Below are positions 55,890 to 63,963 of a stretch of 64,000 nucleotides of DNA, one piece after another. Origin of the DNA: Anaerolineales bacterium. Lineage in GTDB: Bacteria > Chloroflexota > Anaerolineae > Anaerolineales > UBA11579. Position 1 is the first letter of the stretch. Each line of letters opens with the position of its first letter. The DNA lies in the NCBI GenBank assembly GCA_025808555.1, contig CP075526.1, forward strand, positions 822,712-886,711. The letters are read 5' to 3'. The notes under the pieces were generated by a model, which searched no databases, had not been told where the DNA came from, and saw only the letters and a list, made by a program, of their open reading frames with translations. The translations under genes and the position numbers were made by a program.

Positions 55890-56582
55890 TCACATGCCGC
55901 GGGTCTGATACCAGCTAATTTCAGACAGGCGGTTCACCAATTGCAGGTCGATCACGGCCTGCTGCAAGGTCTCGGCGAACACCAGCACGCCAACACCTTT
56001 TACAAATATCACGCGGGCGGGGCCGAGCGCCTGGCTCACTTGCTCAGCCTCGGCGGCGCACATCACAAAGTTGCCCAGCGCCTCGGCGCCGGCCAGCAGG
56101 CCCGGGGCGGGCAGCTTGCCCGCCGCCATCAGCGCCAGTGCGGCGGCCGGGTGGCCCAGCAGTGCGGCGCCGGCTTGCGGCGTCTGGCGGTAACCCGCCA
56201 GGTGCAGGGGCCAGTAAGTGGGTAATGCCTCTTCGGCAAAGCCTTTTTCAGGCGTATCCGAAGCCAGCAGCAGGTCATCGTCGTGCAGCTGGTAGAGCCA
56301 GCTGCTGGCGGCGGTCACCAGGAATTTATCCCCGCCCAAGCGCAGGCTGGCCTCGCTCAATTGGCCGGCCACCAAGCCCAGTTGGGCGGCGTGAGCGGCG
56401 GTAGCGATCATCTCGGCGCGCACAGCGTCTGCGGCGAACAGATCACGCACTTCTGACGTGAGGGCGCGAGGCTTGGCCACTGCCTGGGGCTTTTTGCCCC
56501 ACAGGTGGCCATAGGTGGTGGACAAACGATCCACCACGCCTCCGTTTTTGGCGGACGCGGGGTCAGACGCTCGCTTTCGCAT
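55890..56582 (-). CDS. Class II aldolase/adducin-like protein lacking metal ligands
   Basis: The protein has 230 residues. After a basic N-terminus, residues 50-215 follow the class II aldolase/adducin pattern: [22 protein letters not shown], the helix with [22 protein letters not shown], the central [12 protein letters not shown] and [20 protein letters not shown]. In active members the centre reads HxHP and the last strand anHG, giving three zinc ligands. Here only His144 remains. It may therefore be a non-catalytic or altered-activity relative. The start overlaps the oxidoreductase gene by 20 bases, indicating tight coupling. Confidence 0.65.
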   Translation of the reverse strand: MRKRASDPASAKNGGVVDRLSTTYGHLWGKKPQAVAKPRALTSEVRDLFAADAVRAEMIATAAHAAQLGLVAGQLSEASLRLGGDKFLVTAASSWLYQLHDDDLLLASDTPEKGFAEEALPTYWPLHLAGYRQTPQAGAALLGHPAAALALMAAGKLPAPGLLAGAEALGNFVMCAAEAEQVSQALGPARVIFVKGVGVLVFAETLQQAVIDLQLVNRLSEISWYQTRGM

Positions 56583-57894
56583 ATTCAGCCTGGTAGGTGC
56601 CGGGCATCTGGTCCTGCTCGCGGCGCAGTTTCACGATCAGTTGGTTCTCGTCCAGCTGCACATCATCGTAGCTGAGCGCCTGGCCCATGGGCACGTCGCG
56701 CACCAGGGTGGCGCCGACGGCAAGGCCGAGCGGCAGCAGGTTCTGCTCGGCGGCGACGCTGGCTTTCTCGATCATGCCGTAGACGGTGAAGCCGCCGAGG
56801 GCGTCAATGCGCTCGCCGGCCTTGAGGTCACGCTTGGCCGTGGTGATGGTCTCGGCCGTGGGCGGGCGCAGCGGGACCAGGGTCGAGAGACCCTCCATGG
56901 CAGCATGAGCGATGGAGATGGGCGTCTCGAGGTTAGCCAGGTGGTACGGGCGGTAGAGGCTCCAGTAGCCGTTGCCGCCGCTGGAGAGGCCGAGGTAGTT
57001 CAGATCGCGAATGATCTTCTCGCGGTCAGTGGTGATGATGACGAACACGCCGGGCGCTGGGCCCACGGCGTACTCCACAATTTTCTCGCTCTCCAGGATG
57101 CCACCCGCCGCGGTGGGGGAAAACACCTTGGCCAGGTCCTTGACATTGACGTCCGGCCCGTGGGCGCCGCGCACCTGCGGCACGAAGCCGATGGCGTTGG
57201 CGATGCTGGTCATCTCCACCATGGTCTTGGTGCCATCCTCGAACGAGGCAAGCATCTTGGGGCTCATCTTGCGCGTGCGGGCCTTCTCGGCCACGCTATC
57301 GGGGTTGGAGGCACGGTTGAGCGGGTTGTTCTTGCCCTTGCCCACGGCCACGATCTTGAAACCCAGCGCGTCGGCAAAGTCGTACAGTTCCTTGATGGCG
57401 CCGGGCTCATCGCCGGCGGCCAGGGTATACACCACGCCAGCCTGCTTGGCCTGCTGGCCAAGGTAATAGCCGATGGTGGCGTCTGCTTCCACATTCATGT
57501 TGACGATGTGCTTGCCAGCCTGAATGGCGCCGAGGCACACCTCGGCGCCCACTTCAGGGATACCGGTCGATTCAACGATCACATCCAGGTTGGCGATCTT
57601 GAGCAGCTCTTGCGTGGACTGCAACGCGGCACGTTTGCCGGCGGCGATCAGCGCCTCGGCTTCAACCGCGGTGGCAGCTTCGCCGATCAGGGCCGGGTCG
57701 ACCTCGGCTTCATGGAAGGCGTCGAAAGCGCGGCGGGGCAGCACATCGGTGACGGCGACCGCTTTCATGCCGTCCATCAACTCCATCTGGCCGATCAGGC
57801 CAGTGCCCATCTGGCCGGCACCCACCAAACCTACGCGGATGGGGTGGCCTTGCTCGGCTTCGTATTCTTGCAGTCGTTCACGCAGCGTCTTCAT
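56563..57894 (-). CDS. SAF-domain NAD(P)-dependent oxidoreductase (homoserine dehydrogenase-like N-terminus)
   Basis: The protein has 443 residues. A Rossmann domain begins IRVGLVGAGQMGTGLIGQM (about 19-37), with ESTGIPEVGAEVCLGAIQAG and the AAGDEPGAIKELYDFA segment. The C-terminal SAF-like domain (about 345-430: AKRDLKAGERIDALGGFTVYG, LPLGLAVGATLVRDVPMGQ) is typical of a family of sugar-acid or polyol dehydrogenases annotated only in general terms. It starts 3 bases before the EIIA gene's end of the transcript, so it probably oxidises the phosphorylated substrate delivered by the PTS. Confidence 0.82.
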   Translation of the reverse strand: MKTLRERLQEYEAEQGHPIRVGLVGAGQMGTGLIGQMELMDGMKAVAVTDVLPRRAFDAFHEAEVDPALIGEAATAVEAEALIAAGKRAALQSTQELLKIANLDVIVESTGIPEVGAEVCLGAIQAGKHIVNMNVEADATIGYYLGQQAKQAGVVYTLAAGDEPGAIKELYDFADALGFKIVAVGKGKNNPLNRASNPDSVAEKARTRKMSPKMLASFEDGTKTMVEMTSIANAIGFVPQVRGAHGPDVNVKDLAKVFSPTAAGGILESEKIVEYAVGPAPGVFVIITTDREKIIRDLNYLGLSSGGNGYWSLYRPYHLANLETPISIAHAAMEGLSTLVPLRPPTAETITTAKRDLKAGERIDALGGFTVYGMIEKASVAAEQNLLPLGLAVGATLVRDVPMGQALSYDDVQLDENQLIVKLRREQDQMPGTYQAEYAKASV

Positions 57895-57896
57895 AA

Positions 57897-58262
57897 CTAC
57901 TTGGACTCCTCAATTCTTACAAGCATGCCCACCTCGATGGGCGGCAGGGGCTTGGCTTCCACGCACACATCGCCGGGCATTTCAGGCTCACTTTGTCCGT
58001 TCACCTTGACCACGAGGTGGCCCAGGTTGGCGAGGTTGCTGTTGGCAACTTCACCAACCGCCAGAACGGCAAAGCCTTCATCGCCCAGGAATATCGTGTC
58101 GCCGGGCACCAGTTGGCCTTCCATGACTTTGCCGTCATGCAAAATGGCAAACTCGGCCAGCTCCTCGGGGGCGTCGCTGCCGAAGAACACGAGCACCTTC
58201 TCCTCCACAAACTCAGAGACGTGCGGGCCAATGTGGGTGATGCGAGCCTGATACTTAACCAT
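57897..58262 (-). CDS. srlB: PTS glucitol/sorbitol-type EIIA
   Basis: The protein has 121 residues, matching SrlB/GutB length. The phospho-accepting His42 is in FAILHDGKVMEG. GDTIFLGDEGFAVLAVGEVANSNLANLGHL follows the family pattern. EIIA takes phosphate from HPr and passes it to EIIB. Spacing to the oxidoreductase gene is 2 bases. Substrate need not be glucitol. Confidence 0.92.
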   Translation of the reverse strand: MVKYQARITHIGPHVSEFVEEKVLVFFGSDAPEELAEFAILHDGKVMEGQLVPGDTIFLGDEGFAVLAVGEVANSNLANLGHLVVKVNGQSEPEMPGDVCVEAKPLPPIEVGMLVRIEESK

Positions 58263-58294
58263 GATTAGTTCTTGGATCTTTCTGAAAGCTTGGT

Positions 58295-58675
58295 TTAGTC
58301 TTCCAGCAGTTCAACCTGAGCTTCAGTGACGCCGGAAACAAAGATGTTCTCTTTGATGAAGCGGAACAGGGGGCCAGACGGCTTGGTGGCGTACACATCC
58401 ACGGTCATGACACCCTTCATGGGGTAAACACCCACGCGGGCCGTGCCGCCACAATCGATAATGGCGACGGCAATTTCATCAAAGCCAGCCTTGGACTTGA
58501 ACCCGTCAAAGGGGGTGCCGCCCGTCAGGTCAGCAATGTGCTGCGCCAGCGGGTGAATGCCGCCACCGGTCACACAGTAGATCAGGTCCTTGCCGGGTTT
58601 GGGTTCAATGACCAAAGGGCCGCCCCAGCCACGCGGGCCGGCGCTGATCTTTACTTTCTTGTATTTCTTGCTCAT
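58295..58675 (-). CDS. PTS glucitol/sorbitol-type EIIB (N-terminal part of SrlE, separate gene)
   Basis: The protein has 126 residues. SAGPRGWGGPLVI, TGGGIHPLAQHIADLTGG and the phospho-Cys75 in AIIDCGGTARVGVYPMK match the EIIB half of SrlE. In E. coli SrlE is one chain of about 319 residues, with EIIB fused to a membrane half. Here the two parts are separate genes, 95 bases apart, with a perfect 15-bp hairpin between them. Confidence 0.9.
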   Translation of the reverse strand: MSKKYKKVKISAGPRGWGGPLVIEPKPGKDLIYCVTGGGIHPLAQHIADLTGGTPFDGFKSKAGFDEIAVAIIDCGGTARVGVYPMKGVMTVDVYATKPSGPLFRFIKENIFVSGVTEAQVELLED

Positions 58676-58721
58676 CGTCTTTTTATCCTCTCTTGTCCTA
58701 AGTTCCGTTTCACTTCTTGAG

Positions 58722-58753
58722 CTGGGAGGGGAACAAAATTGTTCCCCTCCCAG
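58722..58753. repeat. Perfect intercistronic hairpin within the PTS operon
   Basis: CTGGGAGGGGAACAA (58722-58736) pairs perfectly with TTGTTCCCCTCCCAG (58739-58753) across a 2-base gap. There is no T-run on either strand, so it is better read as an mRNA-stabilising or processing element than a terminator. Confidence 0.85.
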
Positions 58754-58770
58754 TACTCAAAAGCAAGTGC

Positions 58771-59304
58771 TTAGTAGGGAAGCAGGGGCATGAACAGGAA
58801 GGCGATCAACACAGCCACGGGGCCGGTGATGAGGCGGGAGAACAGCACCGCCGGCACGCCAACTTCCACAGTCTCGGGCTCAGCTTCACCCAGGGCCAGG
58901 CCGACCGGGATGAAGTCACAACCCACTTGCGGGTTGATGGCAAACAGCGCCGGCAGAGCGTAGGAAGGGGGAATGCTACCGTTGGCCAGCAGGGTGCTGC
59001 CCAACAGGGTACCGATGATCTGAGCGATCACCGCGCCGGGGCCCAGCAGGGGCGAGAGCACGGGGATGGCAATGATCACGGACAGAGCCAACAGGCCAAA
59101 CAGGCTGCCCGCCAGGGGAGCCAGCAGGTTGGCGATCCAGTCACCGATGCCAGTGGCAAGGATGATACCGATCACCAAACTGATGAAGGCCATGAAAGGC
59201 AGAATGTTGACGACAACCTGATCTACAGCGTCACGGCCGGCTTGGTAGAGAGCGCCAACGACGCCACCAACACCACGGCCAACTTTTACGAGGAACGCAT
59301 TCAT
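58771..59304 (-). CDS. PTS glucitol/sorbitol-type membrane subunit (C-terminal part of SrlE)
   Basis: The protein has 177 residues with four or five membrane helices ([39 protein letters not shown] and others). [39 protein letters not shown] matches the C-terminal half of the SrlE family. With the SrlA-like protein encoded upstream it would form the sugar-translocating channel. Confidence 0.9.
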   Translation of the reverse strand: MNAFLVKVGRGVGGVVGALYQAGRDAVDQVVVNILPFMAFISLVIGIILATGIGDWIANLLAPLAGSLFGLLALSVIIAIPVLSPLLGPGAVIAQIIGTLLGSTLLANGSIPPSYALPALFAINPQVGCDFIPVGLALGEAEPETVEVGVPAVLFSRLITGPVAVLIAFLFMPLLPY

Positions 59305-59323
59305 CGTTTTCTTTCTCCTTTAA

Positions 59324-59860
59324 TTACTTGGCCTGGCGGCGCGCCCACATGATTGCAGTGATGCGCTCCGTCACAATGCCACGGATGAAAATCACGATCA
59401 AGCCCACGACCAGGTACCACAGCGCCAGGGGCACGGTGGAGAGGCCGAGGGACTCGATGCCGGCAGCAATGCCGAGCCACACGAACAGCTCACCCGGGTT
59501 GATGTGCGGGAAGATACCCAGGGGAGGGTGAACGTAGGAGACGGCGGCATCGTAGAAAGCCGGCTTGAAGCGCTCCGGGAGGAAGCGACCCATGGTGTAG
59601 GCCATGGGGTTGGTCAGGAAGAACACAGCCAGGAAAGGCAGCAGGATGTAGCGAACGGGGTAGTAAATGATCCCGTCGCGGGCAGCCCACTCGCCCACCT
59701 TGTCGATCTTCTCGGGGCCAATGAGGGCCACGAGAGCATTAACGCCGGTCAACAGAACGATCAGCAGCGGGACAATGCCGCCGACGAGAGAAAGGAACAC
59801 TCCGCCGCCCGTCTGGAACAGGCCGATGAACCATTCTGCTGCATGTACTAAAGCATCCAT
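59324..59860 (-). CDS. srlA: PTS glucitol/sorbitol-type EIIC (SrlA)
   Basis: The protein has 178 residues and four membrane helices. AEWFIGLFQTGGGVFLSLVGG, GPEKIDKVGEWAARD, LTNPMAYTMGRFLPER and PPLGIFPHINPGELFVWLGIA are SrlA/GutA-specific. It is the main translocation subunit for the substrate. An 83-base gap to gutM contains no gene. Confidence 0.93.
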   Translation of the reverse strand: MDALVHAAEWFIGLFQTGGGVFLSLVGGIVPLLIVLLTGVNALVALIGPEKIDKVGEWAARDGIIYYPVRYILLPFLAVFFLTNPMAYTMGRFLPERFKPAFYDAAVSYVHPPLGIFPHINPGELFVWLGIAAGIESLGLSTVPLALWYLVVGLIVIFIRGIVTERITAIMWARRQAK

Positions 59861-59943
59861 AGTCAGAAACTCTCCTCTAGTAGTCGATTAAAGTGATGAG
59901 ACATTTCGGCAATCGCTGGTTGGAGTACCTCCTGTCATTCGGT

Positions 59944-60369
59944 TTATTTGCCGGGGTCTGCTTCGGGGAGGGTCTGCGAGGGCTTCGCATCAAGCAGATA
60001 CACCGCGGCATCGCGGAAGGCTTCGGAAAGTTTGCGAGACACGGGCAATTCACGCGTCTCATCCAGAATGTCTTGGAGGGAAAGGCCGACCAGCTCGGGC
60101 ACGGCCTTCAGCCCGGAAAAGTTGGACCAGCCGGACATTTTTTCGGCATGGATGACTTTCTTGTTCTCATCAATGGTCAGCACACCATACACGCGGCCAC
60201 GGTACTGGCCGCCGCCCTTGCCCACTGCGGTCAGGCCGGCCTGACGCACAACTTTGAGGCGGGCGTAGAACTTGCGCATTTGCACATAGGTAAAAGCAAA
60301 CTGCAAACCCCACATGATCAACAGCAGAAGGGCCAGAGCGCCCATGTTGTCTGAAAGGAAATCAAGCAT
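59944..60369 (-). CDS. gutM: GutM-like glucitol operon activator/accessory protein
   Basis: The protein has 141 residues from the ATG at 60369, which overlaps the HPr stop (TGATG). One N-terminal membrane helix (about 10-28) is followed by FAFTYVQMRKFYARL and a compact domain with GLTAVGKGGGQYRGRVYGVLTIDENKKVIHAEKMSG, typical of the GutM family. GutM activates the glucitol operon in E. coli. How the membrane-anchored form acts is not established. Confidence 0.88.
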   Translation of the reverse strand: MLDFLSDNMGALALLLLIMWGLQFAFTYVQMRKFYARLKVVRQAGLTAVGKGGGQYRGRVYGVLTIDENKKVIHAEKMSGWSNFSGLKAVPELVGLSLQDILDETRELPVSRKLSEAFRDAAVYLLDAKPSQTLPEADPGK

Positions 60370-60650
60370 CACTCTTCTCCAAAATTATCGTTGATGAGCG
60401 CTTGCAAAGCATCCAGGGCTTCGGCCGCCTGGCTGCCGGTGGCCTCGATCTCGATCTCATGATCCTTGAGGACTGCCAGCAGCAGGAGTTTGACCGGGCT
60501 GGCGCCTGATACCGGGCCTTTGCCGCGGGTCAGGTTGGTCACCTGGACTTCAGCGTCAAATTCTTTCACAGTCTTTACAAACTGCGCTAGGGGACGGGCA
60601 TGCAAGCCTGCCTCGTGCTGAATGGTGGTTCTGATCGTCGCGACGGTCAT
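60369..60650 (-). CDS. HPr-family phosphocarrier protein
   Basis: The protein has 93 residues. The active His17 lies in HEAGLHARPLAQFV. The regulatory Ser region is PVSGASPVKLLLLAV, with Ser51 at the HPr Ser46 position followed by Pro. HPr shuttles phosphate from Enzyme I to EIIA. It overlaps the regulator gene upstream by 4 bases (ATGA), so it is produced with the operon rather than from a separate pts locus. Confidence 0.93.
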   Translation of the reverse strand: MTVATIRTTIQHEAGLHARPLAQFVKTVKEFDAEVQVTNLTRGKGPVSGASPVKLLLLAVLKDHEIEIEATGSQAAEALDALQALINDNFGEE

Positions 60651-61609
60651 TGGTGGTCCAATTCCAAAACTTTAGTGGCAGCCTTATCATCTGTAATCAG
60701 CACATCAACCAGGCCACCGCGCACCGCGCCCAGGATGGCGGGTGCCTTGGCTTCACCGCCGGCGATGCCCACTACAGTGCCATTGGCATCACGCAGCTGC
60801 TGCAGCGAAATGCCCACGACGCGCTGGTTGAACTCGATGCCTTCAAAGTTTCCGCTCTGGTCATACAGGCGTGCGCAGATGTCACCTACGGTACCGACGG
60901 ATCGATTGATGGTGTTCATCTCTTTGGCCAGCACAGAGCCGGCGCGCACCAGGGCCGAATGCTCAGGCGTAGTGGAGCCAATACCGACGAGGTAGTAGTC
61001 AGCATCCAGGCCCATGGCGAGCACTTCTTTAATATGGCGCTCGTTCATCAATGTGTCACGAGCTTGTTTGTCTTTTACGAGTACGGGAGAGTTGAGCGTG
61101 AAATACTTGCCAGAGAAAAGGGTTGCAATATTGCGGGCGAGCTCCGGGCCATCTACCGCCGGGTCACCGTAGCCCACCGAACCAATGATCTGCACGATGC
61201 GGAGGCTGGGATAGTTGCGCTGGCGGAGCGCCTGGGCGACTTCGTAGATGGCAGTGCCCCAGGAGATGCCGAGGGTGCTATTCGGCGTAATGTGCTCATT
61301 AAGGTAGGTGGCGCCGAGACGCCCTAGGGAGCGTAGGCTTTGAGCTTCGTTGTACAGGCTGGTTTGGAGAACGTAGGCATCTTGGAGCTTGAACGCCCTG
61401 GCCAGGCGGCTCTCCAGAGCCGATTCGCGGCGAACCGGATGGTTGATGCGGATCTGCACCGTTCCGCTCTCGCGCGACTCTGTGATCAGGCGTGACACCT
61501 TTGAGCGCGAGAAGCCAAAACGCTGCGCAATGTCGGCTTGGCTCATGTTTTGCATGTAGTACAGCTCTGCAATCTGCGCCAGCAGGGCTTGGCGCTCGTA
61601 GTCTTGCAC
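60647..61609 (-). CDS. SorC-family sugar-responsive transcriptional regulator
   Basis: The protein has 320 residues from the GTG at 61609, a typical SorC length. A longer open frame upstream crosses the promoter and a hairpin. The N-terminal helix-turn-helix is MSQADIAQRFGFSRSKVSRL. The C-terminal sugar-phosphate-binding domain has GISWGTAIYEVAQAL, VGIGSTTPEHSALVRAG and VGIAGGEAKAPAILGAVRGG, as in SorC, DeoR and CggR. It is the first gene of the PTS operon and should control it in response to a phosphorylated substrate. Confidence 0.92.
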   Translation of the reverse strand: MQDYERQALLAQIAELYYMQNMSQADIAQRFGFSRSKVSRLITESRESGTVQIRINHPVRRESALESRLARAFKLQDAYVLQTSLYNEAQSLRSLGRLGATYLNEHITPNSTLGISWGTAIYEVAQALRQRNYPSLRIVQIIGSVGYGDPAVDGPELARNIATLFSGKYFTLNSPVLVKDKQARDTLMNERHIKEVLAMGLDADYYLVGIGSTTPEHSALVRAGSVLAKEMNTINRSVGTVGDICARLYDQSGNFEGIEFNQRVVGISLQQLRDANGTVVGIAGGEAKAPAILGAVRGGLVDVLITDDKAATKVLELDHQ

Positions 61610-61683
61610 TAGCGCACCGCCCCGACTGTGGAAACCCCTCGGCTCTCGCCGAGGCCCCCCGACAAGATATATGCTGCCAGTTT

Positions 61684-61709
61684 TTGCACAAAATTGCACA
61701 CTTTGCACA
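61684..61709 (-). promoter_or_regulatory. Probable SorC operator: three TTGCACA direct repeats
   Basis: TTGCACA occurs at 61684-61690, 61694-61700 and 61703-61709, nearly one helical turn apart, 75-100 bases upstream of the GTG. On the minus strand the copies read TGTGCAA. Direct repeats phased on one DNA face suit a tetrameric SorC regulator. The promoter boxes are unclear. Confidence 0.6.
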
Positions 61710-61832
61710 TATACCTAAACATAGTAACACTAATTTTTGTCTAAAGTTTCCAGGCGCGCACAAGACTTATCTGCAAGTTCGCTTTGTCACGAGGGAGATG
61801 TGAGGCAACGAAGCAAAAATCGGAACAGGCGT

Positions 61833-61870
61833 GCAACCTATAGCCACGCGGATAACAGCCGCCCGCTCAG
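61833..61870 (-). pseudogene. Decayed partial copy of tRNA-Asn (anticodon arm)
   Basis: AACAGCCGCCCGCTC (61854-61868) is an exact copy of 61971-61985 in the tRNA-Asn gene. The flanking CAACCTA and GCGG are also shared but interrupted by a 7-base insertion. It has no acceptor stem. The rest of 61610-61892 has no other gene. Confidence 0.5.
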
Positions 61871-61892
61871 TTTTTTCGAACGTGTTGCCAAG

Positions 61893-61927
61893 AAAACAAA
61901 AATGCTCTGGTCTACAGACCAGAGCAT
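61893..61927 (-). terminator. Terminator of tRNA-Asn
   Basis: A perfect 12-bp stem (61902-61913 with 61916-61927) is followed on the minus strand by TTTTTGTTTT, directly after the tRNA. Confidence 0.88.
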
Positions 61928-61933
61928 ACGCAG

Positions 61934-62005
61934 CTCCTCGGGTAGGACTCGAACCTACAACCTAGCGGTTAACAGCCGCCCGCTCTGCCATTGAGCTACC
62001 GAGGA
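61934..62005 (-). tRNA. tRNA-Asn (GTT)
   Basis: The acceptor stem TCCTCGG/CCGAGGA and the anticodon arm GGCGG-CTGTTAA-CCGCT give anticodon GTT. The T-loop GGTTCGAGTCC is intact. Confidence 0.96.
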
Positions 62006-62105
62006 ATTTTCTACAAACGGCAAGGGGCGATTATAGTCAGCCCATATACCCATGTCAAGAAAGCCCGTCCGTTGCAGCCGGCAAACCCCGCCGCTCTCAA
62101 GCATG

Positions 62106-62111
62106 TATAAT
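62106..62111 (+). promoter_or_regulatory. TATAAT box of the DUF4388 operon
   Basis: TATAAT lies 21 bases before the ATG at 62133. No clear -35 is visible at 17 bases. The transcript would have only a short leader. Confidence 0.45.
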
Positions 62112-62132
62112 CGCTTCGATCCGTGAGCATCG

Positions 62133-62966
62133 ATGGCATTACAAGGCAACCTGCAGGATTTTTCCGTCACCCAGCTACTCAACCTGATCAATCTGGCAGG
62201 TAAAAGCGGCGCGCTGCTGGTGCAAGGGCCAAACGAAGGCGCCCGGCTCATCTTCCGCACGGGCAAGCTGGCGTATGCCCAGCTGACCAGCGAGAACGGC
62301 CAGCAGCAGGCCGCCCTGCCCAATATCCTGCACCGCTCCGAAAAGATCAACGACGCCCAACTCAACACCCTGCAAGCGCGTGCCGCCAACATGAGCGACA
62401 AAGAGCTGGGGCTGCTGCTGATCAACTCCGGCTATGTATCCCAGCAAGACATCCTGGAGAGCCTGCAGGACTATTTTGTCTTCGTGATCCAGCAGCTCTT
62501 CACTTGGGTCGAGGGCCGCTTCAAGTTCGACGCCGGGCAAGACGTGCCTGAAAGCAAGATCCCGGTGCGCATGGCGCTGGAAGACCTCATTATGGAAGGC
62601 TCCCGCCAGGTCAATGAGTGGGAGAAGCTGAACTCCGAGATCCCCAATCTGGACATGGCGCTGGCCTTCACCGCTCGCCCCGGCGTGAACCTCAAGAAGG
62701 TCAATCTGAACGTGGAAGAGTGGCGTGTGGTGTCTTACATCAACCCCAAGAACAGCATCCGCCAAATTGCCAAAGCCACAAAGATGAACGAGGTGGAGAT
62801 CCGCCGCATCGTCTACGGCCTGCTGCAAGCTGGCCTGGTCAAACTGATCCGCCCGGCCGGCGCGCCGACTCAGATCGATGGGTTGCAGAGCGCCTTCCCT
62901 GGCAAGACCCGCCAGGAGCAGAAGAGTCTGGTGAACCGCCTCATGGAACGCATCCGCTCGATCTAG
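62133..62966 (+). CDS. DUF4388-domain protein
   Basis: The protein has 277 residues. The N-terminal DUF4388/PATAN-type domain (MALQGNLQDFSVTQLLNLIN, SGALLVQGPNEGARLIFRTGKLAYAQL) is followed by FVIQQLFTWVEGRFKFDAGQ. A C-terminal winged-helix-like part (IRQIAKATKMNEVEIRRIVYGLLQAGLVKLI) ends the protein. In other bacteria such proteins are adaptors for small GTPases and response regulators in motility or polarity. It is followed after 4 bases by a small GTPase gene. Confidence 0.85.
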   Translation: MALQGNLQDFSVTQLLNLINLAGKSGALLVQGPNEGARLIFRTGKLAYAQLTSENGQQQAALPNILHRSEKINDAQLNTLQARAANMSDKELGLLLINSGYVSQQDILESLQDYFVFVIQQLFTWVEGRFKFDAGQDVPESKIPVRMALEDLIMEGSRQVNEWEKLNSEIPNLDMALAFTARPGVNLKKVNLNVEEWRVVSYINPKNSIRQIAKATKMNEVEIRRIVYGLLQAGLVKLIRPAGAPTQIDGLQSAFPGKTRQEQKSLVNRLMERIRSI

Positions 62967-62970
62967 CCTG

Positions 62971-63519
62971 ATGGAAAACGACGCACGCGCCCTCACAGTC
63001 AAAATGGTGGTCACCGGTCCCTTCAACGCCGGCAAGACCGAGTTCATTCAAACGGTCAGCGAGATCGATGTTGTCTCCACCGAGCGCAAGATCAGCTCCG
63101 ATGCTGAGCGGGTGAAAGAGACCACAACGGTGGCGATGGATTTTGGCCGCATCACGGTGGACGACAGCCTGGTGCTGTATCTGTTCGGCACGCCAGGCCA
63201 GAAGCGTTTCGATTTCATGTGGGAGATCCTTTCGGAAGGCATGCTGGGTTTCATTGTGATGGTGGACAGCACCCGCCCGGAAACCTTTCAGGAAGCTCGC
63301 AACATCATGGAGGCCTTCCGCGCTTTCTCGCCCACCCCCTACGTGGTGGCCGCCAGCAAGCAAGACCTGCCAGACGCCTGGGAAGTAGAAGACCTGCGCG
63401 TGGCCCTGCGCCTGGACGAGGGTGTGCCGATGCTGCCCTGCATCTCCACCGATAAAGAGGCGGTCAAAACCGTGCTGCTGCAGCTGCTGGAGAACATCCT
63501 GATCGAGCTGGAACATTAA
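62971..63519 (+). CDS. Small Ras-like GTPase (MglA/Gtr-like)
   Basis: The protein has 182 residues. The P-loop is TGPFNAGKTEFI (about 15-26). The switch II motif is LFGTPGQKRFDFM, where the usual Asp of DTPGQ is Gly. The base-recognition motif is ASKQDLPD in place of NKxD. It belongs to the bacterial small GTPases often encoded beside DUF4388 or roadblock proteins. Loss of the canonical Asp suggests altered GTP turnover, although this variation is seen in that subgroup. Confidence 0.85.
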   Translation: MENDARALTVKMVVTGPFNAGKTEFIQTVSEIDVVSTERKISSDAERVKETTTVAMDFGRITVDDSLVLYLFGTPGQKRFDFMWEILSEGMLGFIVMVDSTRPETFQEARNIMEAFRAFSPTPYVVAASKQDLPDAWEVEDLRVALRLDEGVPMLPCISTDKEAVKTVLLQLLENILIELEH

Positions 63520-63597
63520 GTCTCCCTAAGCTTCAGCCTCACTAGTAATAAATTCCTAGAATAGTCGCCAATCTCAAACGTTTTGGGCAGTAAGCAC

Positions 63598-63963
63598 ATG
63601 CCCAAGATACTTGTTGTGGATGACCAGCCTGAATTGCTGGAAATGATCCGGGCCGGTCTCAGTCTTTCCGGTTACCAGGTGTGCGCTGCCTCCAGCGGGC
63701 AGGCGGCCCTGTATGCCGCCTCTCATTTTTGGCCTGACCTGGTGATCATGGATGTCAACATGCCTGGGCTGAGCGGGCCGGCCCTGTGCGCCAAGCTCAA
63801 CCAGGCGGCCGGCGCCCAGATGCCCATTCTGCTGATCTCCGCTATGGCCACGGCCGAGGAACTACAAGCCACGCTGCAGGCCGGGGCGCATGAGTACCTG
63901 CGCAAGCCGTTCGAGCTTGGACAGCTGCTCCAGCGGGTAGACGCACTTCTAAGCGAAGTCTAA
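63598..63963 (+). CDS. Single-domain response regulator (CheY-like)
   Basis: The protein has 121 residues from the ATG at 63598. An in-frame TTG 15 bases earlier is less likely. It has the acidic pocket LVVDDQPELL, the phospho-acceptor in LVIMDVNMPGLSGP and the conserved Lys in LRKPFELGQ. There is no output domain. It lies 78 bases after the GTPase gene on the same strand and probably belongs to the same signalling group. Confidence 0.9.
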   Translation: MPKILVVDDQPELLEMIRAGLSLSGYQVCAASSGQAALYAASHFWPDLVIMDVNMPGLSGPALCAKLNQAAGAQMPILLISAMATAEELQATLQAGAHEYLRKPFELGQLLQRVDALLSEV

